A DNA stretch of 64,000 bases. Origin: a virus. Under the pieces are notes generated by a model that saw nothing but the letters and a program-made list of their open reading frames with translations, ran no database searches and was not told where the DNA came from. Each line of letters opens with the position of its first letter. Position 1 is the stretch's first letter. Positions 1-9,150 of the stretch are shown in pieces. Position numbers and translations under genes: made by a program. The stretch covers positions 1 to 64,000 of IMG/VR virus record IMGVR_UViG_3300033153_006411, one strand, 5' to 3'.

Positions 1-1
1 A

Positions 2-1591
2 CAGACTATATTCACTACTACTTCCGGTGGATTTGCTACTTCCGAATCAACGTGGGTTTTTGTTGATGCTAGATACCAAGTAGAAGGAACCGATTACAAC
101 GTGACTGGTGTAGACCAAGTTACCTTCACTGCACCAATGGCGGGTGGTGAAGCGGTTGAAACGCGAGTCATTAATAAGGGTGTCATTAATGTCGAACACA
201 TTGTATTCACCTCAACCGCAACCAATGGTGCACCAACTGACATAATCGCCGGATTAAACGATGCAAACCCAATTCATCGCACGTTAGTATTTGTTGATGA
301 TGAAATTCAGAATGGATGGAAGTCTGCGCCTGAGAATCCAGATTATTCTATTCTGAACACGAACCCAGACACGATTCTTTGGAACGTTCGTAAAGAAAAA
401 ACTGAATTGAATTGGACTGGCACCGATGGTGCATCTCTTCCGACGGGTGTTACACCAGCGGCGTGGTTCGATCTCTCTACAGTTGCAACCACATACCGAT
501 TCTGGTTCTCTGATGGTTCGACAACGGCACCGGTAGCGGGCGGAACTACGTTAGTGCCGGTTCCGTTTACGGGAGCCGAAACTGACCAAGATATTTCCGA
601 TTTGGTTCTGGTTGCAATGCTTGCTGCCGATGTGGAATTCGCTAGTGCACATAACGGTGGTGGGGTGTCCAGAGAAATTGAAGTTGAAGTAGCCACGGGT
701 GGTTCTGTAACGGATGCAGTAGATGGTTCCGTACCGACCGGAGTCGGGATCGTCATCGTGATTAATGGTAATGATGTTCCGGCTGGTTCTGATATCAGCG
801 TTCGTGTTATTCGTACTATTCAGATGAGCACCACGCTGTCGATTGACGTGCATCCTACTCCGGGTATGACCGTATCAGCGCAGTTTATTCCATTCATCGA
901 AGCAACTGATATTGTGAGATACCGTTTCAATGGTTGGGTCTCTGGTCCGTTGGGTGGATATACCGTCGATACGATGGTGGCACCACTGGGTATAGCGCCA
1001 TATGAATACGATATCGTGGAAGGAATTCTTAGGTTCGATGCCACCCCACCAGAGAATCTGTTTTTCTCTATTACGTACAACGTGGCACGACCAAACGGAA
1101 TGCCAGAATCAATATTAGTGCGCATGGAGTATATTGTAGCCGATATTCTACCAGATCATTTGTCTTATAATCCACCCCTCGGATTCGATACATCACTAGG
1201 GGTTGGCACACAAATCATAAACACTACTACCAATCTGACTTATACATGGGACGGCGCGGTTTGGAATACCGATCCTGTACCGGTGCCGGGAACGCAATAT
1301 TACGTGACGCGCCCTCAGCAGATATGGGAGTACGATGGATTTGTGTTTAATCTACTGTTTAACGTGGGCGACCCATTCACCAAACCACCGGTTGTAGATT
1401 ATCCGGCGTTCGGCGAAGGAATCCGATATGCAACTTATGCTTTTGGCACATCAACTGACGCTTTGGCGCAATGGCCAGATGCATTTTACATCATGGAGCA
1501 TCCGGGTGATTGCCCCAACACTTTTGGCACACCAGAAGACCCTATGGCACCAGCACCGCCAGCAGCGCCATTGCTTCCGGGTGATTGCTAA
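2..1591 (+). CDS. Tail-fibre/structural protein, 5' end outside window
   Basis: The reading frame is open from base 2 to the stop at 1591, so the gene begins upstream of the window. A GTG at 101 is only an internal valine codon. At least 529 residues are visible. The segment around residues 25-45 (DY-N-V-T-G-V plus V-T-F-T-A-P) resembles a segment of the 2984-4588 protein (DYNV-G plus a hydrophobic strand), a beta-rich repeat common in phage fibre and baseplate-attached proteins. The C-terminus is proline/alanine-rich. It heads a run of fibre genes on the same strand. I cannot assign an exact position in the virion. Confidence 0.8.
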   Translation, partial: QTIFTTTSGGFATSESTWVFVDARYQVEGTDYNVTGVDQVTFTAPMAGGEAVETRVINKGVINVEHIVFTSTATNGAPTDIIAGLNDANPIHRTLVFVDDEIQNGWKSAPENPDYSILNTNPDTILWNVRKEKTELNWTGTDGASLPTGVTPAAWFDLSTVATTYRFWFSDGSTTAPVAGGTTLVPVPFTGAETDQDISDLVLVAMLAADVEFASAHNGGGVSREIEVEVATGGSVTDAVDGSVPTGVGIVIVINGNDVPAGSDISVRVIRTIQMSTTLSIDVHPTPGMTVSAQFIPFIEATDIVRYRFNGWVSGPLGGYTVDTMVAPLGIAPYEYDIVEGILRFDATPPENLFFSITYNVARPNGMPESILVRMEYIVADILPDHLSYNPPLGFDTSLGVGTQIINTTTNLTYTWDGAVWNTDPVPVPGTQYYVTRPQQIWEYDGFVFNLLFNVGDPFTKPPVVDYPAFGEGIRYATYAFGTSTDALAQWPDAFYIMEHPGDCPNTFGTPEDPMAPAPPAAPLLPGDC

Positions 1592-1594
1592 CTG

Positions 1595-1600
1595 TAAATA
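1595..1600 (+). promoter_or_regulatory. T4-type late promoter box
   Basis: TAAATA (context TGTAAATA) ends 23 bases before the ATG at 1623. The same box at nearly the same distance precedes several other structural genes in the window. Confidence 0.5.
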
Positions 1601-1622
1601 TGACTAAATCGAGGAACAACGA

Positions 1623-2291
1623 ATGCACATGTCAGACGAAATGAATATCCGCTTAGAGGGACACGTCCTCATACGGGAGTATGATGATATGACTGGTCTT
1701 CAAAAAGATCGGAAAATGGAATGCGACCAGTCCTTCGCTAATGAGCAGCTTCGCGACAAGTACATGCGAGAAAGCCAAGGGCGGGTAGTCCTTGACCAGC
1801 GTAATGCTATCCATAATGAGCATGCTTCTATCATCCTTGCTCGTGGACTGGCAAACCGTGATGACGGCTCTGTGTACTCCATGCATTTCGGTAGTGGCGG
1901 TGCCACAATCGACCCCCTTGGTGATATTATTTTTGCAACACCAAACACAGTGGGTGCGGCTGATTTGAATGTACCAACTTATTTCGAAGTGGTGGACGAC
2001 ACACTGGGTGCCCCTCCCGGCAACCAAATGGCAGTCCGTCACGTAAACGGAACCTTATTTTCAGACGTAGAAATCCGTTGCGTAATCGACAAAGACGAGC
2101 CATTTGGGCAGCAAGCCTTTGATAATGTCGGATTCAACATCAATGACGAGTCGCTGTTTATATTCGACGAAATCGGGCTCAAATCCCAAGACGGATTGTT
2201 GCTCACTCACATTACCTTTTCACCCATTCAGAAATCGGCAAACAGAATCATCGAGGTGGTATACACCCTTCGAGTTAGAATCTGCGAGTAA
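1623..2291 (+). CDS. Phage structural protein, unknown role
   Basis: 222 residues. GAGG at 1611 gives a good ribosome site for ATG 1623; ATG 1629 is an alternative. No catalytic motif, signal peptide or membrane segment is seen. The protein is mixed alpha/beta with many beta-prone stretches in its second half. It lies between fibre genes and has its own late-type promoter box, so a virion or fibre-assembly role is likely by context. I do not recognise the family. Confidence 0.75.
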   Translation: MHMSDEMNIRLEGHVLIREYDDMTGLQKDRKMECDQSFANEQLRDKYMRESQGRVVLDQRNAIHNEHASIILARGLANRDDGSVYSMHFGSGGATIDPLGDIIFATPNTVGAADLNVPTYFEVVDDTLGAPPGNQMAVRHVNGTLFSDVEIRCVIDKDEPFGQQAFDNVGFNINDESLFIFDEIGLKSQDGLLLTHITFSPIQKSANRIIEVVYTLRVRICE

Positions 2292-2296
2292 ACAGA

Positions 2297-2302
2297 TAAA
2301 TA
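2297..2302 (+). promoter_or_regulatory. T4-type late promoter box
   Basis: TAAATA (context GATAAATA) ends 23 bases before ATG 2325, the same spacing as at 1595 and 25781. Confidence 0.5.
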
Positions 2303-2324
2303 CCAATCTAGAGGAATCAAACTA

Positions 2325-2978
2325 ATGCCAGCGTACACACTAGACAACAGCCGAGGAGTAACCGTAGCCATAATTAATGTTGGCACGACTACCGGCGTGA
2401 CGTTCCCGATTGAAATTCAGGGACAGGGTATTGGTCCTTATGGAACGATTTACGCGGACACCGTTTATCACATGTTGGAGAACTTTGCCAACACTATCGA
2501 GCCAACCAACCCCGTTGAAGGTATGGACTTCTACAAGACGGACACGCAAGTCCCCCATTTTTACGATGGTTCGGGGTTTGTTCCGTATCTGACTCAGGGA
2601 AGTGCAAACGCAGGCAGGTTCGTTATGCTACCAACCGCTACGGGCATCGACATGACCAACATCGCAACTATACCATTGTTCACGGCTCCCGGTGACGGTT
2701 CTGCGTGGTTACCAACTATGTTGGTACTGGTATCCACCGACGCAAATGCTGTTGCTGGACCGGCACACATCAATCTCCAGATTGCTGCTGCTGAGGATGT
2801 ACTAGAACAGACGCCGGTATCCAACGCTAGTTTGACAACTGCTCATCAATACAGCATCGGGGGCTCCACAAGGTTTGCAACCGGTATAGAAACAATCAGT
2901 ATGGAAATCACCATTCCGGCTCCTGCTACGGCATTAGTCATGAATGCATTCCTATTCGGGTTCAACAACAGGACATAA
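2325..2978 (+). CDS. Tail-fibre-like structural protein
   Basis: 217 residues, start supported by GAGGAA at 2311. The protein is rich in Thr, Ala, Gly and Val with alternating beta strands. It contains a segment (residues about 60-90) with F-Y-K-T-D-T and H-F-Y-D-G-S that recurs in phage fibre proteins and resembles the F-Y-D-T-D-T / V-W-D-G part of the next gene. It probably belongs to the fibre network. No enzyme motif is visible. Confidence 0.75.
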   Translation: MPAYTLDNSRGVTVAIINVGTTTGVTFPIEIQGQGIGPYGTIYADTVYHMLENFANTIEPTNPVEGMDFYKTDTQVPHFYDGSGFVPYLTQGSANAGRFVMLPTATGIDMTNIATIPLFTAPGDGSAWLPTMLVLVSTDANAVAGPAHINLQIAAAEDVLEQTPVSNASLTTAHQYSIGGSTRFATGIETISMEITIPAPATALVMNAFLFGFNNRT

Positions 2979-2983
2979 AGTAG

Positions 2984-4588
2984 ATGGCTATTACACTCAT
3001 CCCATACGGATTACTCGAAGATGGCAAATATGGCATCAAGCTAAGTGATGACATTCTTGGCGTGCCTGTTGCTGCGGCGATAGAAGTACTCGATACGCTA
3101 CCATCATCAGCAGACCCAGATAACTTTGCGGGTCGTACTGTTTTCGCCAAAGATGCACAGCTTCCTTATGTATTTTTAAACGACACCACAGAATGGTTTC
3201 CACTGGAAGGAATTCCAGCAGACGTTGGTGCCGTCGGTGGCAACCCACCAACAGTCCCAATCCCACCAGATGGTTCGCTTTTCTATGATACTGATACTGA
3301 AGTATCTTTTGTATGGGACGGAGCCGAATGGCAAGCAATGGGTGGCCGATTTGCTGGTAGGTACGTCGAACAAATTACAATATCTTCTGGTTTTGCAGGA
3401 CCGGGCGGCGATACGTTCTCGTTAGGAACAACTCCAGTTTATGCCGAATTCGTAGAAGTATTCTTGGATGGTGTACGACAGGTACCGAATCCCGGCGGCG
3501 ATTACAATGTAATCGGTTCATCGGCTGTTTTCCCTGTCCCGGTTGCAGCGGCAGTTGTAGTTTACACAAGAACACTAGAGTCTACCGTTTTGGAAGACCC
3601 TGCGCTACTTCAGAACGCACAATGCATTAGAGCTATCTATGATAATCAAGCAGCAGGTATTACTGATTTTGATATCGGTGCGGCGGGTGTTGATCCTTCG
3701 TGTACTATGGTATTCCAGAATGGTTCCTTCTTAGTCGGCGGTGGCGTTGATTATAATGTTTCATCCGCCAACACAACAATAACTGGAATCGTAAAGATAG
3801 CCGTAACTACTGCCGAGGTGACAACATTATTTGCGCACGGCGCAGCAACCGGTGACGTAGTAACAATCACTGGATGCGACCAACCCGAATTCAATGGAAC
3901 CTTCACGGTAACCGTCACAGGACTAGCTACGTTCAATATTCCTGTAGTAATAACAGCACCGGCATCATGTACGGGAGCACTAGTAAGTTATAGTCCTCCG
4001 ATGGTTAATGATGAAGTTATCCTGAATGTGGGTACGACACTGGCTGACGACATCACTATCATGACATTCCAGAGAATTATTGTAGCACCAGCTACAGGTG
4101 AAGCAAACACTGCTTCTAATCTAGGCGTTGGTACTGGTCTATTCTCGACCAAGGCTGGTATAGACCTACGGTTCAAATCCATCTCTGGTGGTAACGGAGT
4201 ATTGGTTACCGATACTGGTGGTGGAACCGTAACTATTTCGGCGGATGCCCTTCAGACATATGAGTCCAGAGTTGGTATTAATACATCAATATACAACTTG
4301 GGTACAACGTACAACTTGGGTACAACGGATAGCTACATTGGTGTCCGTGATACGTCATCCGTTGTAACAGTTGACGTTTCAACTGTTCCGGGCGGAACAT
4401 CTGGTTCGGGTCGTCGCTTAGTTGTTCAGGATGAATCGGGTGGTGCAGGAACAAACAACATTCAAATTGCGCACGCGAGTGCACAATTTGCCGGAGCCGC
4501 AAGCCCACTCATAATCAATGTGGACTACGGATCAGTAACTATAGTGTACGATGGCAACGATTGGCACATCGTATCGAAGACCTTTTAA
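2984..4588 (+). CDS. Large tail-fibre protein
   Basis: 534 residues, starting 6 bases after the previous stop. It has repeated fibre-type segments: F-Y-D-T-D-T with W-D-G-A-E-W near residue 100, and two copies of a V/F-DG...G-G-DYNV unit near residues 155-180 and 245-260. The last 130 residues (from about SGGNGV) look like a trimeric beta-rich tip. A perfect 18-base tandem duplication lies inside it at 4292-4327. Transcription is probably from the late box at 2297. Exact fibre type is unknown. Confidence 0.8.
   Translation: MAITLIPYGLLEDGKYGIKLSDDILGVPVAAAIEVLDTLPSSADPDNFAGRTVFAKDAQLPYVFLNDTTEWFPLEGIPADVGAVGGNPPTVPIPPDGSLFYDTDTEVSFVWDGAEWQAMGGRFAGRYVEQITISSGFAGPGGDTFSLGTTPVYAEFVEVFLDGVRQVPNPGGDYNVIGSSAVFPVPVAAAVVVYTRTLESTVLEDPALLQNAQCIRAIYDNQAAGITDFDIGAAGVDPSCTMVFQNGSFLVGGGVDYNVSSANTTITGIVKIAVTTAEVTTLFAHGAATGDVVTITGCDQPEFNGTFTVTVTGLATFNIPVVITAPASCTGALVSYSPPMVNDEVILNVGTTLADDITIMTFQRIIVAPATGEANTASNLGVGTGLFSTKAGIDLRFKSISGGNGVLVTDTGGGTVTISADALQTYESRVGINTSIYNLGTTYNLGTTDSYIGVRDTSSVVTVDVSTVPGGTSGSGRRLVVQDESGGAGTNNIQIAHASAQFAGAASPLIINVDYGSVTIVYDGNDWHIVSKTF
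4292..4327 (+). repeat. Perfect 18-bp tandem duplication in a fibre gene
   Basis: Two adjacent identical 18-base copies (4292-4309 and 4310-4327) add six residues (YNLGTT) twice in the fibre protein. The frame is kept, so copy number changes would alter fibre length by six residues. Confidence 0.9.
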
Positions 4589-4600
4589 GGGTAAACGGCA

Positions 4601-5221
4601 ATGGTAACAAAGGTAACTAGAGACGTTATGGACCTAAGCGTCAGAGCCATTGCGGATGGTATCACCGTTGAAGGTAATTGTGGTGCTAATTTTAGTTTTA
4701 ATGGTGTTCCGATTGGTCTCAGTACACCATGTGATGGTGCGTTCGTTAATCTTGATGCAACCAACATCACCGCAACGGGTACCTTTGATGTTACCGGCGC
4801 TACGGTTGTTGGTATCGTCTCGGTTCCCATTGGTGGTGTGATTTTCTTTAACGCCGCGTTCGCCACTATACCGTCAAATTGGCAGTTGTGCGACGGAACC
4901 AACGGCACTCCTGATATGACCAATCAGTTCGTGTATGGCACGAATACTGAAGGTGAGCTTTTAGATACTGGCGGTGATGCTGATGCCGTAGTTGTAGATC
5001 ACGGTCATAGTCTGTCTGGGAATGGATCGCATAGTCACACTACCCGAGCAGGCGTGAATGGTAATGGCTCTGGTGGTTTCGACGATGCTAACCATGGCTT
5101 TAATGTTGCGGTTGACGGTAATGGATCGCATAGTCACACGATTAACAATACTGGTGTAAGCGGGAATAACGCGAACCTTCCACCATATATTAAATTGGCG
5201 TTCATTCAACGAATGTCATAA
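4601..5221 (+). CDS. Short-tail-fibre / collar-type receptor-binding protein
   Basis: 206 residues. The N-terminal 25 residues (MVTKVTRDVMDL...) are nearly identical to those of the next gene and probably dock to the same partner. The middle contains the tail-collar pattern W-Q-L-C-D-G-T-N-G-T-P-D-M. The C-terminal half has histidine motifs G-H-S-L-S-G, two G-S-H-S-H-T repeats and ends in NLPPYIKLAFIQRM, as in T4 gp12-like receptor-binding domains where HxH pairs coordinate metal in the trimer. It is likely a host-attachment fibre. Confidence 0.85.
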   Translation: MVTKVTRDVMDLSVRAIADGITVEGNCGANFSFNGVPIGLSTPCDGAFVNLDATNITATGTFDVTGATVVGIVSVPIGGVIFFNAAFATIPSNWQLCDGTNGTPDMTNQFVYGTNTEGELLDTGGDADAVVVDHGHSLSGNGSHSHTTRAGVNGNGSGGFDDANHGFNVAVDGNGSHSHTINNTGVSGNNANLPPYIKLAFIQRMS

Positions 5222-5234
5222 GAGGAAAAGAGTA

Positions 5235-5858
5235 ATGGTAACAAAAGCAACTAGAGATGTCATCGACTTAAACGTCCGAGAGATCATTGATGGGTTCAAA
5301 GTTGATGTCCCCGAAAATCCGACTGAGAATCGTATGGACGGCGTTACTATCGGTGGTTCAAACCCCGTTGATGCCACGTTCGACGATCTGACTGCAACCA
5401 ATCTTACTATACTTCCGGGTGGTACCATAGAGGCTACTGGCGCTACAGTAATTGGTGAATGGCAGGCAACTTATTCTGATATCGCGGAACAGTACGAATC
5501 CGACAAAGATTATGCTGCGGGAACGGTAGTGAAGATTGGTGGCGATAAAGAAATCACCGCTTCTGACGTATCTGTGGATGATGTGTTCGGTGTTATTTCA
5601 TCAGAACCAGCTTATGTGTTGAATTCTGGCAAAGAAGGACTATATTTGCCAGTAGTGATGGTAGGCCGTATTCCCGTCCGCGTCAAAGGCCCGATTGCCA
5701 AAGGTGAACGACTTGTATCGTCCAACACTCCGGGTGTAGCTCGGGCTGTCAAGAAAAGTGAACTTTCTTGCCACACACCAATCTTCGGACGCTCGCTAGA
5801 AAATAGCGATGACGAAGGAGAGCGTTTGGTAGAAGTAGCTTTCGTCACAATCAAGTAA
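5235..5858 (+). CDS. Fibre protein with Peptidase_G2-like C-terminal domain
   Basis: 207 residues. It shares its N-terminal module (MVTKATRDVIDL...) with the preceding gene but has a different C-terminus. From about residue 75 (YSDIAEQY) the pattern Y-AAGTVVKIGGDKEIT, V-F-G-V-I-S and V-G-R-I-P-V-R-V-K-G-P resembles the beta-rich Peptidase_G2 / intramolecular chaperone region found at the end of many phage fibre proteins. Such domains help trimerise fibres and may cleave themselves. Start is supported by AGAGGAAAAG before ATG 5235. Confidence 0.75.
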   Translation: MVTKATRDVIDLNVREIIDGFKVDVPENPTENRMDGVTIGGSNPVDATFDDLTATNLTILPGGTIEATGATVIGEWQATYSDIAEQYESDKDYAAGTVVKIGGDKEITASDVSVDDVFGVISSEPAYVLNSGKEGLYLPVVMVGRIPVRVKGPIAKGERLVSSNTPGVARAVKKSELSCHTPIFGRSLENSDDEGERLVEVAFVTIK

Positions 5859-5869
5859 AGGTTAGGTAG

Positions 5870-6820
5870 ATGACTTACAGACAGGGTGAAATAATTGTAG
5901 CTACTGATTTCAATACGTTCAGAACGGATGTGTTGGATATCTGGGATGTCGGTAACGGCAATCGCGGTTACGGGCAGATTGATACTGGTGGCGCATCACC
6001 TATTCCTCTAGCATCGGTGGGTGCCGATGTATTAAGTGCCGAATGGGAAGCATTCCGACTCGCCGCTCAGACCTGTTCAGACCACCAAGGTAGTTCTACA
6101 ACTTTTCCACCTGCTTCAGTATTAGAAGTTACTGACACCATCGTAGCGCATGATGCGCTTGATGGTAATGCTTACGATATCGGTGTAAGTCTAGCTACCA
6201 TAGAGACCAACCGATTGACTGCTGATGCTGGTTCTGTATCGGTTTTTGCAAACTCACTAAACGATAGCCGAGGCACCGCATGGGCTAATACATTACAACA
6301 CCGATTTACGGCTGTGCTACCAACAGTAGATGATGCGCGATATTTCTTCAACTCTGGTGGACAAATCCGAATTCGTGGTTCCCGTTCTGGTGGTTCTGGA
6401 ACACCCCAAAACGCCAGTTGGACAGAAATTCTCACGAACATGGGAACCGTCATATTCGACCACACCATTACCACCAATACGGGTGGCGGACCCGGATGGT
6501 CATTCTCCAATGTTGGTTACTTCGACCTTACCACTTCATTTCAACAAATCGCCACAGGTGTTGATACGACAGGTGGACAGTATGCTACCAACGAAGCACG
6601 AATTGATGCTCGTACAACTGATGGTCCGGGTGGGCCGAATGGAGATAGAGGAAGAAACTTAGAATTCCGAGTACGATACTTCGATAATCATAGCAACATA
6701 TTCGCCGACAATGTAAACGGTACTATTACATCTGATGTCGATTATCGGATAGCCACATCTCCACTGACTATTCAAACTCCAGTATTCGCTACGTCCATAT
6801 CTCTCACTGCCGGATCATAA
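5870..6820 (+). CDS. Phage structural protein, paralogue 1
   Basis: 316 residues. It is a paralogue of the next gene: both contain a YGNRGYGQ-type segment near residue 40, a T-I-V-A-H-(D/E) segment near residue 90 and a D-A-R-Y-F-F-N-S-G-G-Q segment near residue 165. This architecture is seen in structural proteins of aquatic T4-like phages (family recalled, not searched). No enzyme motif is visible. Confidence 0.75.
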   Translation: MTYRQGEIIVATDFNTFRTDVLDIWDVGNGNRGYGQIDTGGASPIPLASVGADVLSAEWEAFRLAAQTCSDHQGSSTTFPPASVLEVTDTIVAHDALDGNAYDIGVSLATIETNRLTADAGSVSVFANSLNDSRGTAWANTLQHRFTAVLPTVDDARYFFNSGGQIRIRGSRSGGSGTPQNASWTEILTNMGTVIFDHTITTNTGGGPGWSFSNVGYFDLTTSFQQIATGVDTTGGQYATNEARIDARTTDGPGGPNGDRGRNLEFRVRYFDNHSNIFADNVNGTITSDVDYRIATSPLTIQTPVFATSISLTAGS

Positions 6821-6823
6821 ACC

Positions 6824-7831
6824 ATGGCTTATGAAGTAGGCAACAACATACTCGACAATGAATACAACGACTTCATCGGAGTTAGTGGTACGTCTGCGTT
6901 CGCCTCTCAGGGCGCTGTAGATGCCGCTGCACCGTGTGTAGGTGCTATCTATGGTGTTGGGTATGGTAATCGCGGATATGGGCAGGCAGGCGTAACCCTG
7001 ACCCCTGTGACGACCTCTACAGTCATCTCAAGCGCCCAATGGACAGACATGTCCGCCGCGTTAGAAGTTTGCTCCGAAAGTCAAACCGGCATAGTTGGCG
7101 GGTCAGTATTAATTCCTCCATCAACTGAAACGCAAGTGGCTGATACAATCGTAGCACACGAATCGAGTCCACCAAGTAGTAATGCATATGATTACAACAG
7201 CGTCATTGCAAGCATCGACACAAATAGGTTTGTATTGGATTCAGCCAAAGACGGGACAGCCGTCACAACGGGCGTATCAAGTAGTACACGTGGCTCGACG
7301 TGGGGTGGTGGTGTTGGCTCCATTAATTGTATTTTCGATTTTGGTTTTGGTACTGAAGATGCAGCCAGATACTTTTTCAATTCTGGCGGGCAACTCCGAA
7401 TCGATTTAAGTCATCCGGGCGGTTCAGCACAAGATAACGACTGGTCCGCTTCTTTGGGTACCCGACTCGGACAAGTTCGTATGGATTATACCGCGACCAG
7501 TAGTACCGGTACTAGCGCATTGTCCAGTAGTATTGGTTTTTATGACCTGACTGGTTCGTATCAAACTATTATCAATGGTGCCAATATTGGTACTGGTGTG
7601 TACACAACAAACGATGTTCTCATCGAAGCTCACCGCTTAACATTCGCTGGAGTGAATGGTGGTAATGGTGTTGGTGTTAGGGTTCGTATCACCTTAACCG
7701 ACTCACACGTCGGAGGAGTAGCCCCAGTCGATTCGGTGTCGGCGGGAACGAATGCCAGCTTTGCTGTCCTAAAAGCCACATTTCTAACCGGTATCGTAAC
7801 TCCGAGCGGGACAGTCACTAACCCCTTCTAA
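6824..7831 (+). CDS. Phage structural protein, paralogue 2
   Basis: 335 residues, starting 3 bases after the stop of its paralogue. Three shared segments align in order with the 5870-6820 protein, so the pair arose by tandem duplication. It is the last gene of the structural run; the next gene begins behind a new host-type promoter. Specific virion location is unknown. Confidence 0.75.
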   Translation: MAYEVGNNILDNEYNDFIGVSGTSAFASQGAVDAAAPCVGAIYGVGYGNRGYGQAGVTLTPVTTSTVISSAQWTDMSAALEVCSESQTGIVGGSVLIPPSTETQVADTIVAHESSPPSSNAYDYNSVIASIDTNRFVLDSAKDGTAVTTGVSSSTRGSTWGGGVGSINCIFDFGFGTEDAARYFFNSGGQLRIDLSHPGGSAQDNDWSASLGTRLGQVRMDYTATSSTGTSALSSSIGFYDLTGSYQTIINGANIGTGVYTTNDVLIEAHRLTFAGVNGGNGVGVRVRITLTDSHVGGVAPVDSVSAGTNASFAVLKATFLTGIVTPSGTVTNPF

Positions 7832-7835
7832 TTGC

Positions 7836-7864
7836 TTGACTCTTCCCACCCTCGTGTGTATATT
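7836..7864 (+). promoter_or_regulatory. Host-type sigma70 promoter
   Basis: TTGACT at 7836-7841, 17-base spacer, TATATT at 7859-7864. It precedes ATG 7889 and probably drives the long metabolic operon. A palindrome is centred on the -10 element. Confidence 0.65.
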
Positions 7865-7880
7865 GAAATATAGCCACGAG
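7851..7880. promoter_or_regulatory. Interrupted palindrome over -10, possible operator
   Basis: CTCGTG-N2-TATATT-N2-AATATA-N2-CACGAG is a 30-base dyad in which both outer and inner arms match perfectly. It covers the -10 box and the expected start of transcription, which is a usual place for a repressor site. A hairpin role is less likely because its left half would not be transcribed. Confidence 0.5.
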
Positions 7881-7888
7881 AGTATCCC

Positions 7889-8290
7889 ATGGAACAATCA
7901 GAACTAGACGCATTGATTGCTGCTGCCGACAAACGTGCAGTATATGTAAATCAAGTCGAACACGCTAAAGCGAAATTCCGCTCTCTCAACGTATTGTATT
8001 GGGAGGGGCACATCTTTGAATTGAATCAAGGATTCCTGTCTTACCTGTACATCAAATATATGGAGTGGCTTTCCACACGCGAGAGGCACCTCGAAGGCAA
8101 GTCAATCGACATTCCACTTGAACCAGTCATCCTTCTGGATAAGAACGAGGAACCCGTTCAAATAACCGACTTAAATAGGTTCATCGAAGAAGTAGAGGAA
8201 TGTCATACAGAGGCATTGAACTATTATCACGACACCTACACCGCCTTGAAACTTTCGCGGACTACTTCCGAATTAATTGAGGTCGGTTAA
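7889..8290 (+). CDS. Unknown protein, first gene of metabolic operon
   Basis: 133 residues, highly charged and mainly helical, with no recognisable motif. Its stop overlaps the next start (TAATG at 8288-8292), so it is translationally coupled to the glycosyltransferase-like gene. It is the first gene behind the promoter at 7836. Confidence 0.75.
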   Translation: MEQSELDALIAAADKRAVYVNQVEHAKAKFRSLNVLYWEGHIFELNQGFLSYLYIKYMEWLSTRERHLEGKSIDIPLEPVILLDKNEEPVQITDLNRFIEEVEECHTEALNYYHDTYTALKLSRTTSELIEVG

Positions 8291-9150
8291 TGCGCGGAAT
8301 GCTCATGTTCGCCCATAACAATGATCTCTTTGATTATGGGAAGATGGCGTATGCTTCAGCACTTTCCGCCATCCACCATATTGGCAAACCCATTTCAATC
8401 GTGACGGATCATGCAACGTGGGAAAAACTCCTGAGCGAGTACCCACGTGCGATGTTTACCTTTGACCACGCCATCCTGATAGATCATCAGAACACACACC
8501 AGCGTCATTTTGATTTGGCAGACGGTTCTACGAAAAAAGCCAAATACCATAATACTTCAAGACTCGATGCTTATGAGTTGTCACCTTACGATGAAACTTT
8601 ATTGATCGATACTGATGTGTTGATACAGGATACTTCCCTACAGCACGTTTGGGGATCATCAGCTTACGTCAGAATGAATCATGAAATTTCAGAGTTGGTT
8701 CTGGGTTCTGACAATACACAAATAAAACTTTCTGATAAAAGTTTGACAACATTCTGGGCAACCATTTGTTATTTCCGAAAGTGCAAAGTAACTGAAGACT
8801 TTTTTGCGCTATCGAAGTACGTAAAACACCATTACGAATATTACGGAAGCCTACATGGATTCCCAATATCGATAGTACGCGTCGATTACATAATGACTGT
8901 CGCTGCACATATTATGAGCGGATATGTCAGTGGGTCAAAGTCCGTGGTAGAACCGCTACCAGTAGAAGACACTGTGTTTGCATGGAACAGAGATATTATG
9001 ATAGATTTTGATGAGGATCGAACAACGTTCTTAACAAAATCTAATGGTAGACCATTCCCTGTATCAACGTACCGAACGGTTCACTGTATGAATAAAGATA
9101 GTATGTTGAATATGGCTGATAGGATCATTGATACTTATGCGATCCTTTAA
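8290..9150 (+). CDS. Glycosyltransferase-like protein (DxD)
   Basis: 286 residues. The segment Y-D-E-T-L-L-I-D-T-D-V-L places a DxD motif at residues 107-109 after a hydrophobic strand, as in nucleotide-sugar GT-A enzymes (GT8-like). The N-terminal AYASALSAIHHIGKPISIVTD segment fits the first Rossmann half. It is similar in layout to the next gene. Substrate is unknown; targets could be host surface sugars, virion proteins or DNA. Confidence 0.65.
   Translation: MRGMLMFAHNNDLFDYGKMAYASALSAIHHIGKPISIVTDHATWEKLLSEYPRAMFTFDHAILIDHQNTHQRHFDLADGSTKKAKYHNTSRLDAYELSPYDETLLIDTDVLIQDTSLQHVWGSSAYVRMNHEISELVLGSDNTQIKLSDKSLTTFWATICYFRKCKVTEDFFALSKYVKHHYEYYGSLHGFPISIVRVDYIMTVAAHIMSGYVSGSKSVVEPLPVEDTVFAWNRDIMIDFDEDRTTFLTKSNGRPFPVSTYRTVHCMNKDSMLNMADRIIDTYAIL

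Noticed and set aside
343-853. Minus-strand open frames within the first fibre gene
   Set aside because: They are shadows of a continuous plus-strand frame with fibre-type repeats.
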